Assembly (NCBI GenBank): GCA_043762325.1
Contig: JAYUMU010000174.1
Span: 62,001-126,000 of the forward strand
Length of the DNA stretch: 64,000 nucleotides
Direction of reading: 5' to 3'
From: JANXSS01 sp025356535
GTDB taxonomy: Bacteria; Pseudomonadota; Gammaproteobacteria; Burkholderiales; Burkholderiaceae_D
Shown in pieces: positions 34,244 to 44,153 of the stretch (positions within the stretch are counted from its first letter, which is position 1; each line of letters starts with the position of its first letter). The notes beneath the pieces were generated by a model. The model did no database searches and was not told where the DNA came from. It saw only the letters and a program-made list of their open reading frames with translations. The position numbers were made by a program, and so were the translations under genes.

Positions 34244-34831
34244 CTATTTTTTTGACATGCGCTTGACGAAAAACCCGTCATATCCGGCTGGTTCGCAGGT
34301 GCCGAGTTGGTAGAGGGCGTCTTTGTCGAGTATGTAGTGGCCGCTGCACAATTCAACGTCCCCGGATTCATCCGGAAAGCATGCGCTGACCACCATCTTG
34401 AAATTGCCTTGGCTGATTTCCTTGAGCGATTTTTCCGACTCGGCCAGCGCTTTTCTCGCTGCGCCCTTTGTTGCGGCGTCGGCATTCTTGTCGTTGACGC
34501 CTGCACGCAGGCGGTCGACCAGTGCGCTGATATCGGCGCGGCGCATTTTTCCTGCGTACCCGAAAACGCAGCCGTTCTTGGTGGACTGAACATTGTTGCT
34601 ATACGCGTAGGTTTTATTGCTTACGCCGCTTTGCGCCTTGACTGCCTCCTTCAATTGGCCGGCAGAAATGTTAATCGTGTTACTGCCGTCGGCAGTTGTC
34701 CACGTACCGAACCAGCGGTCGTTCAGGCCGGGGTCTGCTGCGTTGGCGAGTGAGCATGCGGACAGGACAAAGAGCGTTGCAGCAGCAGTTCGAATCGGCA
34801 AAGAGATGCGCATTTGAGTAGAAAAATCCAT
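34244..34831 (-). CDS. Secreted hypothetical protein
   Basis: 195 residues from ATG 34831, or 189 from the internal Met (MRISLPIRTAAATLFVLS). A signal peptide with a possible cleavage after SLANA is clear. The mature part starts ADPGLNDRWFGTWTTADGSN and contains several cysteines (NGCVFGY, SACFPDE, ELCSGHY, GTCEPAG), fitting disulfide bonds in the periplasm. No family was recognised. Confidence 0.7.
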   Translation of the reverse strand: MDFSTQMRISLPIRTAAATLFVLSACSLANAADPGLNDRWFGTWTTADGSNTINISAGQLKEAVKAQSGVSNKTYAYSNNVQSTKNGCVFGYAGKMRRADISALVDRLRAGVNDKNADAATKGAARKALAESEKSLKEISQGNFKMVVSACFPDESGDVELCSGHYILDKDALYQLGTCEPAGYDGFFVKRMSKK

Positions 34832-34982
34832 AAGTGAATGTCATGCCTGCGGCCTTGGGTGGCGATCGGCTCAACGACGGTTGAGGGAAAACGAAGCCTC
34901 GTATTGTGCGTGCATGCACGCTTCACGAAACGGTCTTGAAGTGCAAATATTTTCAACGCCTGTCGCTTTTACGCAGTCATCG

Positions 34983-35936
34983 CTACGACGGACGCTGCAG
35001 CGACGGGTCGCCCTTGAGCGCAAGGGGCAGGGCCCTGGCCCAGCGATTGGCGGAGAGCGAAAACGTCAGCGCGCGCACCTGGTGGTACCAGCCGGCCGGC
35101 ACATGGAGGAGCTCGCCGGGCGCGACGACGCACTCGATCATCGATGCCTGGCGCGCCAGCGGAAATTTTTCGAAATCGGGCGCCTCGGGGTTGAACGGCG
35201 AGCCGAACAGCACGGCATTTGCCGCGCTGGCGTAGAGGAATTCGTGATGATGGGGCGGCGCCAGGAAGATACGCTTGGTGCCCCATATCTGCGCAAAAAT
35301 ATTGTCGTCGTAATCGCAGTGCAGCGGCGTCACCGTACCGGCGGGGCCAAGCCAGAAACGCGGTGGTCCCATTTTCTCAAAATACGCCGGCCAGTGGCAC
35401 AGGCTGTTCAATGCCCGCATTTCGAGATTGCCCAGATACGGCGGCAGGCCCGGCGTTTCGGTCGCCACCAGGTCGAGATACGCCAGCATCGACATGTCCT
35501 GCATGGCCCGATCAGGCGCGAATGCCGTGTTGACGTAGTCGCCCACCCTGGCGCGCACCGGCAAGTCGCGGAAGCGCTCGCGCAGCGTTTGCTGCGTGAG
35601 GGCCGACAGCGGCCACCGGTTGACAAGGCCGGTGATGATGAATGGCAGCCCTTTTGCGGCATGCATGCGAAACGCTGCGGCGGCGAGCAAGCCCATGCGC
35701 GGCACTGCCGACATGGTCGGAGCGTCACGCCCGGCATGCTTTATCGCTTCACGCATGTCTTGAATCGACGTGACGCCGCGAACCAGTGCATCCTTCTTCT
35801 CGCGTGCCTGCGAAGCAGCCTGCGCATCGGCAGCCGTGGTCGAATCCAAGGTCACCCTGCGCGGTGGCAAGTGTGGCGATGCGCAGGCTTGCACAACCCC
35901 ACATTGGCGGCTTGCCGAATTTTTCTCGTCAGACAT
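34983..35936 (-). CDS. JmjC/cupin-like hydroxylase (cupin_8)
   Basis: 317 residues from ATG 35936. The double-stranded beta-helix metal site is visible: H-x-D in PLHCDYDDNIF and a distal His in HVPAGWYHQV, typical of Fe(II)/2-oxoglutarate oxygenases of the cupin_8 (FIH/JMJD6-like) group. GLPFIITGLVNRWPLSAL is the usual N-terminal lead-in. Substrate unknown, possibly a protein side chain or a small molecule. The start overlaps the end of the upstream phosphatase-like gene by 8 nt, so the two are translationally coupled. Confidence 0.85.
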   Translation of the reverse strand: MSDEKNSASRQCGVVQACASPHLPPRRVTLDSTTAADAQAASQAREKKDALVRGVTSIQDMREAIKHAGRDAPTMSAVPRMGLLAAAAFRMHAAKGLPFIITGLVNRWPLSALTQQTLRERFRDLPVRARVGDYVNTAFAPDRAMQDMSMLAYLDLVATETPGLPPYLGNLEMRALNSLCHWPAYFEKMGPPRFWLGPAGTVTPLHCDYDDNIFAQIWGTKRIFLAPPHHHEFLYASAANAVLFGSPFNPEAPDFEKFPLARQASMIECVVAPGELLHVPAGWYHQVRALTFSLSANRWARALPLALKGDPSLQRPS

Positions 35937-36261
35937 GGCGCAGGAACGGCCCGACCTTTTTTTCCAGTAGTTCGATCAGCTCCGGTTGCATGTAGGCGTA
36001 GTTGTCGGCAATGTCGAGGCAGATCACGCGCTTGTCATGAAGGTGCCGCGAAAAGCGGCTGCGCAACCGGCGCAAGTGGACTTTTTCCATAACGAAAACG
36101 ATTGTCGCCCATGCAATCTGCCCGGGCATGAGCGGCACCTCCGCGTCGTCTGCGGTGCCGGCAGAGTCGCACGCCACGCCGTTCCAGCTTGAAAAATGGG
36201 CTTCTGCCGACGGGCTGCGAAGCCGGTTCCTGGAACAGATGAAAAGTGCGCGGATGGTCAT
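35929..36261 (-). CDS. Low-molecular-weight protein tyrosine phosphatase-like (COG4551 type)
   Basis: 110 residues from ATG 36261 (MTIRALFICSRNRLRSPSAE); earlier in-frame ATGs at 36273 and 36288 lack support. The phosphate-binding P-loop is CSRNRLRS, a C-x5-R-S pattern, but the canonical downstream acid motif DP is not obvious. ICLDIADNYAYMQPELIELL closes the protein. The family is predicted to be a phosphatase but is poorly characterised. It is coupled to the JmjC-cupin gene by an 8-nt overlap. Confidence 0.75.
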   Translation of the reverse strand: MTIRALFICSRNRLRSPSAEAHFSSWNGVACDSAGTADDAEVPLMPGQIAWATIVFVMEKVHLRRLRSRFSRHLHDKRVICLDIADNYAYMQPELIELLEKKVGPFLRHV

Positions 36262-36351
36262 CGGGAGAACCATACCGCAGCCGCGCAATGCAGCAACCGC
36301 GTCGAGGACGGCAAGGAGACCGCCACGCCGGTCCCGGGTGCCGGTTGTCTG

Positions 36352-37059
36352 TTACGGGACCACGCAGCCCTGCATCGCCCAATCGGCGGCTGCTTCGGCG
36401 TGGATGACGGTGGTGTCGAACAGAGGCAGCGGCACGTCTGCGTTCGTCAACAGCATTCCGATTTCCGTGCAACCCAGAATGATGCATTGCGCACCTGCGG
36501 CCTGCATCCGCCGGACGATTTCTACATAGGCAACGCGGGACTCGTTCTTTATAAGCCCGATGCATAATTCATCGTAGATGACGCGATTGACGATCGCGCG
36601 GTCGCATTCGTCGGGGATCAGGACATCGAGTCCATGTTGCCCGACCAGCCGGGCCTTGTAAAAGTCCTGCTCCATGGTGTAGCGCGTGCCCAGCAAACCG
36701 ACGCGTCGATAACCGCATTGCTTGATAGCGTCGGCGGTAGGGTCGGCGATATGCAGGAGCGGCAGTCCACTATGCTGCTCCACGACGGAAGCCAGCTTGT
36801 GCATGGTGTTGGTGCAGATAACGATTGCATCGGCACCGCCGCGCTTGAGGCTCGCCGCTGCGTCGCACAGCAAGACGCTGGCCTCGTCCCATTTTCCGCA
36901 GTGTTGCAACGCTGCGATCTCGGCGAAATCAAGCGAGTAGACAAGGCACTTCGATGAATGCAGGCCGCCCATCCCGGCGCGAACGCGACGATTGATCAGC
37001 TGATAATAGATCACCGTAGACTCCCAACTCATGCCGCCGATGAGGCCGAGAACTTTCAT
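36352..37059 (-). CDS. Aspartate/glutamate racemase family protein
   Basis: 235 residues from ATG 37059 (MKVLGLIGGMSWESTVIYYQ), with AAGGAA upstream; the longer frame to 37251 lacks a start signal. Both catalytic cysteines are present: CTNTMHK near residue 83 and GCTEIG near 198. It belongs to the YgeA-type broad-specificity amino acid racemase group. It lies 90 nt upstream of the phosphatase-like gene in the same direction, but a functional link is not evident. Confidence 0.88.
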   Translation of the reverse strand: MKVLGLIGGMSWESTVIYYQLINRRVRAGMGGLHSSKCLVYSLDFAEIAALQHCGKWDEASVLLCDAAASLKRGGADAIVICTNTMHKLASVVEQHSGLPLLHIADPTADAIKQCGYRRVGLLGTRYTMEQDFYKARLVGQHGLDVLIPDECDRAIVNRVIYDELCIGLIKNESRVAYVEIVRRMQAAGAQCIILGCTEIGMLLTNADVPLPLFDTTVIHAEAAADWAMQGCVVP

Positions 37060-37495
37060 GTGACTGCTTCCTTGTCTGGTGTCGGATGGAGCGGGCGGCA
37101 TCGACGCTGACCCTTCGCAATCGCCGTTGCTGCAACCATGCTGGATTCTCCAAGCCCGGCCAAGCCCAGTGCGGCCTGGCTGCCCGGACTCGTGCCGGAC
37201 GCTGCGAGCACCCCTTCCAGCGAAATCGAGGTGGATTTCAGGCATTTCCATAGCTTCGAGACGGTCGAAAATCCTACCCTAAAAGGCTGACGACCTTTCA
37301 GCGAACACCATTCAATTAATAAAATTTATTCATGTAAAAAGCACTCGCCTTTCCTGTGTCCAGGACTTTTTCAGAGTCGGCTTGCGCCCTGCCTTTCTTT
37401 TCGGTTTGGCCGTAACCGGTCGCATCGTCGGCAATGCCCGTTGCATGCTGCGCCCGTCGCGCAGCATGCAACGGCCACGGCGCCACGCCGGCACT
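37060..37495. other. Intergenic region between racemase and efflux operon
   Basis: 436 nt. The AT-rich stretch around 37310-37335 may contain the racemase promoter (reverse strand). The right end carries the 15-bp hairpin described separately. No gene is supported. Confidence 0.45.
37438..37474 (-). terminator. Perfect 15-bp hairpin after the efflux operon
   Basis: CCGTTGCATGCTGCG (37438-37452) pairs perfectly with CGCAGCATGCAACGG (37460-37474) around a 7-nt loop. It lies 21 nt past the outer-membrane-factor stop. There is no U run after it on the reverse strand, so it may be a rho-assisted terminator or 3' end stabiliser. Confidence 0.65.
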
Positions 37496-39007
37496 TCATT
37501 GGCCGGCGGGCTGCGACAGCGACAGCAACGGCGCGGGCGCCGGCGATGCCGCACCGATTTGCCAGCCGCCGCCCAGCGCCCGGATCAGGCCGACGGACGC
37601 CACCGCCCGCCGGCCGGCGCTGATCGCCCGGGCGCGCTGCGAGGCCAGGCTGGAGCGCTGCGCATCGATGACCTCGATATAGCTGGCCGAACCATTGCGG
37701 TAGCGGGCATCGGCCAGGCGTGCCGCAAGCTGCGCCGAGGCAATCGCCTGGTCTTCAAAACCCATCTGCCGGTCCAAGGTGTGGATCGCGCTGAGGTTGT
37801 CCTCGACTTCCCGGAAAGCGATCAGCACCTGCTGCCGGTAAGCCGCCACCAGCGCTTCGTACCGGGCATTGTTGCGCGCCAGGTCGGCGTCGCGGCGTCC
37901 GCCGTCGAGGATCGGCAGGCTCAACACCGTGCCCAGGACCGGCCCCAGCATCCAGCTGCGGCTGGACCACTTGAAGAGGTCATGCAATTGATTCGACGCC
38001 AATCCGCCGCTGCCGGTCAGGTTCAGCTGCGGAAAGAATGCCGCCGTGGCCGCGCCAACGCGGGCACTGCCGGCGGCGAGCTGCCGTTGTGCCTGGGCGA
38101 TATCGGGCCGGCGCTCCAGCAGCTGCGATGGCAGGCCGGCCGGTATCTGCACGGCGCTCAAGACCAGCGGAGCCGGCGCGAGCGTATGGGCCGACGGCGC
38201 GCGGTCGAGCAGGATTGCCAGCGCATGATCGTGCTGGGCCCGCTCGCGCACCACGCCTTCGAGCTCTGCATTGACGATGGCCGCTTCGGTCCTGGCCTGC
38301 GCCACGTCGAGCTCGCTGCTGTCGCCGGCCTCATAACGGTGTTGCGCCAGTTTCAGGCCCTGGTTGCGCAGGACGATCGTCTTTTGCAGCACGTCGATTT
38401 CGGCGTCCAGCGCCCGGATCGAAAAATACTGTTGCGCCACGTCCGCCCGCAGCGCCAGCAGCACCGCGCCGTAGGCGGCTTCCTGCGCCTGTGCATCCAG
38501 GGCAGCGGCGCGACTGGCGTCCGACAGGCGGCCGAACAGGTCGACTTCGTACGACACCGTCAGCGGCGCCTGCCAGGTGGTCACGGTGCCCTGTGCCGTG
38601 CCGGCCCGGCCGGGTCCGAAACCGGCGCCAAGCTGCACGGCGCGACCGGCGTCGGCCAGGCCGGTGACGGCGCGGGCTTCCTTGACGCGTGCCAGGGCGA
38701 TGGCCAGGGTTGCGTTGGACACTGCGGCAGCGTCGACCAGCCGGTTCAGTTCAGGATCGCCGAACCGGGTCCACCAGGCGCCAGCGCCGGGACTGTCGGC
38801 CGGCGCTGCCAGCTTCCACGCGCCATCGATTGGCGCGACCTGTTCGCGGTAGTGGGTCGGCAATTCCAGCGCAACGGCCTCGGGCGGCCTGCCGGTGGTG
38901 CAGGCGGCCAGCAGCATGGCGGTGGCCAGGAGCGTGAAGGACAGCCTGCGCGACAGCCGAGGGCGGCTTGCCGCCACGGCAGAGTTCGTAGGGTTCGCAT
39001 GTTTCAT
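37496..39007 (-). CDS. RND efflux outer-membrane lipoprotein (NodT/OprN family)
   Basis: 503 residues from ATG 39007. A lipoprotein signal peptide is visible (LLATAMLLAACTTG, lipobox LAAC). The TolC fold has two repeats, with AAFFPQLNLTGSGGLASNQL in the second half and ALARVKEARAVTGLADAG in the first. It forms the outer-membrane channel of the tripartite pump encoded upstream, and starts 10 nt after the pump stop. Confidence 0.9.
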   Translation of the reverse strand: MKHANPTNSAVAASRPRLSRRLSFTLLATAMLLAACTTGRPPEAVALELPTHYREQVAPIDGAWKLAAPADSPGAGAWWTRFGDPELNRLVDAAAVSNATLAIALARVKEARAVTGLADAGRAVQLGAGFGPGRAGTAQGTVTTWQAPLTVSYEVDLFGRLSDASRAAALDAQAQEAAYGAVLLALRADVAQQYFSIRALDAEIDVLQKTIVLRNQGLKLAQHRYEAGDSSELDVAQARTEAAIVNAELEGVVRERAQHDHALAILLDRAPSAHTLAPAPLVLSAVQIPAGLPSQLLERRPDIAQAQRQLAAGSARVGAATAAFFPQLNLTGSGGLASNQLHDLFKWSSRSWMLGPVLGTVLSLPILDGGRRDADLARNNARYEALVAAYRQQVLIAFREVEDNLSAIHTLDRQMGFEDQAIASAQLAARLADARYRNGSASYIEVIDAQRSSLASQRARAISAGRRAVASVGLIRALGGGWQIGAASPAPAPLLSLSQPAGQ

Positions 39008-39017
39008 GATCGTGCTT

Positions 39018-42000
39018 TCAAGTATTTGGATGCTGAAGGTTGCGCGCCGCGGCAGGGGCGGACAGTACTGGCGCGGCTGCCTGTGTCGTGGTCGATGCCG
39101 GCGCCGCAGATGTCGACATGGATGGCGCCGGCGTGGTCTCTTGCGTCACGCTCGCCCGGCGCTTTCCACCGGTCAGCTTGTGTTTCAGCGTACGCAGCAG
39201 GACATAGAAGATCGGCGTCAGGAAAAGGCCGAAGGCGGTCACGCCGATCATCCCCGAAAAGACGGCCACACCCATCGCATGGCGCATTTCCGCACCGGCA
39301 CCAGAGGACAGGATCAGGGGCACCACGCCGGCGATGAAAGCGATCGAGGTCATCAGGATCGGACGCAGCCGCAGGCGTGCCGATTCGATCGCCGCTGCAT
39401 ATATGCTGCGGCCCTGGTGCTCCAGTTCGCGTGCGAATTCGACAATCAGAATCGCGTTCTTGCAGGCCAGGCCGACCAGCACGATCAGGCTGATCTGCGT
39501 GAAGATATTGTTGTCGCCGCGCGTGAGCCAGACGCCGAAGATCGCCGAGAGCAAGCCCATCGGCACGATCAGGAGTACTGCCAGCGGCAAGGCCAGGCTT
39601 TCGTATTGTGCAGCCAGCACGAAGAACACCAGCAGCATCGCCAGCGGCAGGATGACGAACAGCGTATCGCCGGCGATCTTGTCCTGATAGGTGATTTCGG
39701 TCCATTCGTAGCTGATGCCGCGCGGCAGGGTTTCAGCCAGGATGCGCTCGACTGCCGCCTGCGCCTGGCCGGTGCTGTAGCCCGGAGCCGGACCGCCATT
39801 GACGTCGGCTGCCGGAAAACCGTTGTAGCGCAATGCCTGGTCCGGCCCGTGACTCTGGGTCATGCGCAGCACCGACGACAGCGGCACCATATCGCCGCTG
39901 GCATTGCGGGCCTTGAGCAGGCCGATGTCTTCGGCATGGGCGCGAAACGGCGCATCGGCCTGCACCCGGACCTGGAAGGTGCGACCGAACTTGTTGAAGT
40001 CGTTGACATACAGCGAGCCGAGATAGATCTGCAAGGTATCGAATACCGAAGGGACCGACAGGCCGAGCTGCTGCGCGCGGGTGCGGTCGAGGTCGGCATA
40101 CAGCTGCGGCACGTTGATCTGGAAACTGGAAAACATGCCGGCCAGTTCAGGCGCCTGCTGGGCCTTGGCCATGAATGCCTTCAGTGCGTCGTTGAGCGCC
40201 TCGTTGCCTTGCGCGCTACGGTCCTGGATCTGCAGCTTGAAGCCGCCGATGGTGCCCAGACCCTGCACCGGCGGCGGTGGAAACATGGCGATGAAAGCGC
40301 CCTGGATTGCACCGAACTTCTGGTTGAGCTGCTGCGCAATGGCGGCGCTGCCCAGCTCCTTGCTGCGGCGCTGGTCGAACGGCTTCAAGGTCGTGAAGAC
40401 GATGCCCGAGTTCGGACTGTTGACAAAGCCGTTGATCGACAGGCCGGGGAAGGCAACCGCCGACTCCACGCCGGGCTGCTTCAGGGCGATCTCCGACATT
40501 TGCCGGATCACGTCTTCGGTGCGGTCGAGCGACGCCGCATCCGGCAACTGCGCAAAGCCGACCAGGTATTGCTTGTCCTGGCTGGGGATGAAGGCCGCGG
40601 GTACGGTGTGAAACAGGAACAGGGTCGCGCCGATCAGGGCGGCATACACGGCCAGCGCCGCCGACTTGCGCTTGAGAACACCGGTCACGCCGTTGCCGTA
40701 GTCGGTCGAGCCACGATGAAAGACCCGGTTGAAGCGCACGAAGAACCAGCCGAACAGGCGGTCGATGAGCAGCTCGAAGCGATCCTTCGGTGCGTCATGG
40801 CCCTTGAGCAGCAGGGCGGCCAGGGCCGGCGACAGGGTCAGCGAATTGATGGCCGAGATCACGGTCGAGATGGCGATCGTCAGCGCGAACTGCTTGAAGA
40901 ACTGGCCGGTCAGGCCGCTGACGAACGCCAGCGGCACGAAGACGGCCGACAGCGTCAGGGCGATGGCCACGATCGGCCCGGAGACTTCGCGCATCGCCTT
41001 GTAGGTCGCTTCGCGCGCCGACAGGCCGGCCCCGATGTTGCGCTCGACGTTTTCCACCACCACGATCGCATCGTCGACGACGATGCCGATTGCCAGCATC
41101 AGGCCGAACAGGCTCAACGCATTGATCGAAAAGCCCAGGCCGAGCATGACGGCGAAGGTGCCGATGACCGACACCGGCACGGCCAGCAGCGGAATGATCG
41201 AGGCGCGCCAGGTCTGCAGGAAGATGATGACCACGATCACGACCAGCAGGATCGCCTCCAGGAGGGTATGGACCACGGCTTCGATCGACGAGCGCACGAA
41301 CTGGGTCGGGTCGTAGACGATGCTGTAATCGACGCCTTCCGGCATGTCTTTTTTCAGTTCGCTCATCGTCTTGCGAACGCTGTCGGAAATCTGCAGGGCG
41401 TTCGAGCCGGGCGCCTGGAAGATCGGTATGGCGACTGCCGACTTGTTGTCCAGCAGCGAGCGCAGCGCGTATTCGCTCGCACCGAGTTCGATGCGGGCGA
41501 CGTCGCGAAGCCGGGTCACGACGCCGTCCGGTGACGTGCGAATGACGATGTCGCGGAACTGTTCTTCCGTCGTCAGGCGCCCGCGGGCATTGACCGAGAT
41601 CTGGTAATCGACACCCGGCACCGACGGCGAGGCGCCGATCACGCCGGCGGCGACATTGACATTCTGCTGGCGGATCGCCTCGACCACGTCGGCGGCAGCC
41701 AGGCCACGGTCGGCCACCTTGCGCGGGTCGAGCCAGACGCGCATTGCATAGTCGCCCGAGCCGAACAGCTGCACCGCGCCGATGCCGGGCAGCCGGGCCA
41801 GCCGGTCCTTCACGTTGAGCACGGCGTAATTGCGCAGGTAGGCCATGTCGTAGCGGCCATTGGGCGACTGCAGGTGGACCACCATGGTCAGGTCGGGCGA
41901 ACTCTTGGTGGTCGTCACGCCGAGGCGCTGCACCACGTCCGGCAGGCGCGGCAGCGCCTGGTTGACCCGGTTCTGCACCAGTTGCTGCGCCAGGTCCGGC

Positions 42001-42302
42001 GCCGTGCCGAGCTTGAAGGTCACGGTCAGTGTCATCAGGCCGTCGGAGGTGGCCTGCGACTGCATGTAGAGCATGCCTTCGACGCCGTTGATCTGTTCCT
42101 CGATGGGTGTGGAAACGGTTTCGGCGATGGTTTGCGGATTGGCGCCCGGAAAACTGGCCTTGACCACGACCGACGGCGGCACGACTTCCGGATATTCGGA
42201 AATCGGCAGATTCATCATGGCGATCAGGCCGCAGATCAGAATGATGGACGACAACACACCCGCGAAGATGGGGCGATCGATGAAAAACCGGGAAATGTTC
42301 AT
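39018..42302 (-). CDS. RND multidrug efflux permease, MexF-like (HAE1)
   Basis: 1094 residues from ATG 42302 (MNISRFFIDRPIFAGVLSSI). The sequence follows MexF closely through the first half (LPISEYPEVVPPSVVVKASF, SPDLTMVVHLQSP, YALRSLLDNKSAVAIPIFQ). The proton-relay pair is in GIVVDDAIVVVENVERNIG, and twelve helices are expected. An unusual C-terminal tail of about 50 residues, rich in Ala, Thr and Ser after KHKLTGGKRR, extends past the MexF length. It exports drugs, solvents or aromatic compounds by proton antiport. It lies 186 nt after the adaptor gene. Confidence 0.93.
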   Translation of the reverse strand: MNISRFFIDRPIFAGVLSSIILICGLIAMMNLPISEYPEVVPPSVVVKASFPGANPQTIAETVSTPIEEQINGVEGMLYMQSQATSDGLMTLTVTFKLGTAPDLAQQLVQNRVNQALPRLPDVVQRLGVTTTKSSPDLTMVVHLQSPNGRYDMAYLRNYAVLNVKDRLARLPGIGAVQLFGSGDYAMRVWLDPRKVADRGLAAADVVEAIRQQNVNVAAGVIGASPSVPGVDYQISVNARGRLTTEEQFRDIVIRTSPDGVVTRLRDVARIELGASEYALRSLLDNKSAVAIPIFQAPGSNALQISDSVRKTMSELKKDMPEGVDYSIVYDPTQFVRSSIEAVVHTLLEAILLVVIVVIIFLQTWRASIIPLLAVPVSVIGTFAVMLGLGFSINALSLFGLMLAIGIVVDDAIVVVENVERNIGAGLSAREATYKAMREVSGPIVAIALTLSAVFVPLAFVSGLTGQFFKQFALTIAISTVISAINSLTLSPALAALLLKGHDAPKDRFELLIDRLFGWFFVRFNRVFHRGSTDYGNGVTGVLKRKSAALAVYAALIGATLFLFHTVPAAFIPSQDKQYLVGFAQLPDAASLDRTEDVIRQMSEIALKQPGVESAVAFPGLSINGFVNSPNSGIVFTTLKPFDQRRSKELGSAAIAQQLNQKFGAIQGAFIAMFPPPPVQGLGTIGGFKLQIQDRSAQGNEALNDALKAFMAKAQQAPELAGMFSSFQINVPQLYADLDRTRAQQLGLSVPSVFDTLQIYLGSLYVNDFNKFGRTFQVRVQADAPFRAHAEDIGLLKARNASGDMVPLSSVLRMTQSHGPDQALRYNGFPAADVNGGPAPGYSTGQAQAAVERILAETLPRGISYEWTEITYQDKIAGDTLFVILPLAMLLVFFVLAAQYESLALPLAVLLIVPMGLLSAIFGVWLTRGDNNIFTQISLIVLVGLACKNAILIVEFARELEHQGRSIYAAAIESARLRLRPILMTSIAFIAGVVPLILSSGAGAEMRHAMGVAVFSGMIGVTAFGLFLTPIFYVLLRTLKHKLTGGKRRASVTQETTPAPSMSTSAAPASTTTQAAAPVLSAPAAARNLQHPNT

Positions 42303-42488
42303 TTGGGTTTCTGGTGTGCGCAGCTGCGGATCAAATTTTTAGGTAAAGCGGGCCCTGCGGTCCGGTGTCGGACCACGACGGCATGTCGGGTATCCTGGGT
42401 TGGCGCTCTGGCCCGGCCTGCGGCCTGGGCGGCGGCCTGATCGGCGGCGCGTCATGCGCCGGTCGACCGGCGGCCACTCGCCCGGGCG

Positions 42489-43784
42489 TCAGTTGAGGGC
42501 GGCGGTGCGCCTGGCGGCCTTGGCGACCAGTGCGATCGGAGCAATCGGTGCGACCGTTGCAAGCGACCCGGCCGGCGCCGGGCGGGCCTCCATTGCCACC
42601 AGCGTCGGTGTCACCACGTCGTTGGGACGAATGCGCTGCAGGCCATTGACGACCAGCCGTTCATCCCTGGCAAGCCCCTTGCGCACGACGCGCAGGCCGT
42701 CGACGATCGGGCCGAGCGCGACCTGGCGATACACCGCCTTGTTGTCGGCGCCGACGACCATCACGAACTTCTTGTCCTGGTCGGTGCCGACCGCCTTGTC
42801 GTCGATCAGCAGGGCGACCCTGGCGCTGGCCTCGCCGGTGCGCACCCGTGCGTACATGCCCGGCGCCAGCGTGCTGCCGGGGTTGTCGAACACGGCGCGC
42901 ACGCGCACCGTGCCGGAACCGGTATCGACATGGTTGTCGAACGATTTCACCCGTCCGAGGCGCGGATAGCCTTCCTCGGACGCCACGCCCATGCTCACCG
43001 GCATGCGGTTGACGCCGCCGTTGCCGAGCGTGCCATTGCCGGCGTAGCGCAGGTAGGTCGGCTCGTCGACCTCGAAGTTGACGTACACCGGCGACACCGA
43101 AACCAGATTGGTGAGGACCGGCGCGGTCGGCCCCGGTGCGACCAGATTGCCGACCGTGATCTCGGCGCGCGATACCCGGCCGCCAACCGGGGCGGTGATC
43201 TCGGTGTACTGCAGGTTCAGGCGCGCGGTCAGGACCGCCGCGTCGGCGGCTTTCAGGATGGCATCGGCTTCCAGCAAGCCGTTGTTGCGCTGATCGAGCT
43301 CGCGCTGGGCGACGGCATGTTCGTCGAGCAGCCTGCGGGTGCGGTCGAGTTCGATTTTCGCCAGCGCTGCATGGGCCAGGGCGCCGCTGCGGGCCGCCTC
43401 GGCGCGCGCCAGGTCGGCCTGGTACGGCCGCGGGTCGATGCTGAACAGGCGGTCTCCCTTTTTCACCATCTGGCCGTCCTGGAAATGCACGGCGTCGATG
43501 GTGCCTGCGATACGCGGCCGGATATCGACGCGCTCGACCGCCTCGATGCGCCCGGCAAAGTCGTCCCATTCCGTGATCGACCGTTCCAGGACGGCCGCCA
43601 CGGTGACGGCTGTCGGCGCCGCGGCCGGCGGCGCCACTTTTTCGGCATGCCCGGCCAGCGAGAAGCCTGCTGCGCCGACGACCAGCAGGCCTGCCGTCAC
43701 GAGGGCGATCGTGCTGCGCGACACGCCAGGGCGCACCGCCGGCGCGGCTGCCAACGCGGAATCGAATGATTGAGGATCGGTCAT
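42489..43784 (-). CDS. RND efflux periplasmic adaptor, MexE-like
   Basis: 431 residues from ATG 43784. The N-terminal membrane anchor (STIALVTAGLLVVGAAGFSLAG) is followed by the membrane-fusion pattern EWDDFAGRIEAVERVDIRPR, a lipoyl half-motif (GTIDAVHFQDGQMVKKGDRLF), an alpha hairpin and the second lipoyl half (LQYTEITAPVGGRVSRAEI). It has the W-D-(D/E)-F-x-G-R signature typical of MexE-type adaptors. It bridges the inner pump and outer channel. Confidence 0.92.
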   Translation of the reverse strand: MTDPQSFDSALAAAPAVRPGVSRSTIALVTAGLLVVGAAGFSLAGHAEKVAPPAAAPTAVTVAAVLERSITEWDDFAGRIEAVERVDIRPRIAGTIDAVHFQDGQMVKKGDRLFSIDPRPYQADLARAEAARSGALAHAALAKIELDRTRRLLDEHAVAQRELDQRNNGLLEADAILKAADAAVLTARLNLQYTEITAPVGGRVSRAEITVGNLVAPGPTAPVLTNLVSVSPVYVNFEVDEPTYLRYAGNGTLGNGGVNRMPVSMGVASEEGYPRLGRVKSFDNHVDTGSGTVRVRAVFDNPGSTLAPGMYARVRTGEASARVALLIDDKAVGTDQDKKFVMVVGADNKAVYRQVALGPIVDGLRVVRKGLARDERLVVNGLQRIRPNDVVTPTLVAMEARPAPAGSLATVAPIAPIALVAKAARRTAALN

Positions 43785-43847
43785 GAAAGGCTTTCTGAAA
43801 TCGTGTGAGGGTAGGGAATAAGGAATACGGCGCGGTCGTTCAATTAC

Positions 43848-44153
43848 CTAATTGCCGGCCGGATGGGCCGACGCCGAAGCGGTGCGGACATTGCCCGCGA
43901 AAGCCGGCAGCAAGCCTGCTGCGGCTGCGTTGCCGCCGATCTCGCCCAGGGATGCGGTCGCGCCGGCCCAGGCAGCGCCGCCGTCAAGAGCGCTCTGGTA
44001 GACGATGTCGCGAAAACCGGCGTTCATGATCGTTGCAAGCGTCATCGACAGCGTCAGGCAAATGGTCAGGACGGCGAACAGGATCCTGCCGATCGCGTCG
44101 GCCGGCATGCCTGTCGCGGCCGGGGCGTTGCATTGCGAAAAAACGGTTTTCAT
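43848..44153 (-). CDS. Small membrane protein at head of RND operon
   Basis: 101 residues from ATG 44153 (MKTVFSQCNAPAATGMPADA), AAGGA upstream. One hydrophobic span (IGRILFAVLTICLTLSMTLA, residues about 22-41) is followed by an Ala/Gly-rich tail. It lies 63 nt before the adaptor gene and is probably the first gene of the efflux operon. No family recognised; it could be an accessory of the pump. Confidence 0.55.
   Translation of the reverse strand: MKTVFSQCNAPAATGMPADAIGRILFAVLTICLTLSMTLATIMNAGFRDIVYQSALDGGAAWAGATASLGEIGGNAAAAGLLPAFAGNVRTASASAHPAGN

Noticed and set aside
34906..35235. Forward open frame overlapping the JmjC-cupin gene
   Set aside because: Shadow of the reverse-strand gene, which has a full metal-binding motif.
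38895..41534. 879-codon forward frame across the efflux genes
   Set aside because: Antisense of MexF-like and NodT-like genes, rich in Arg, Gln and His, with no recognisable domain.
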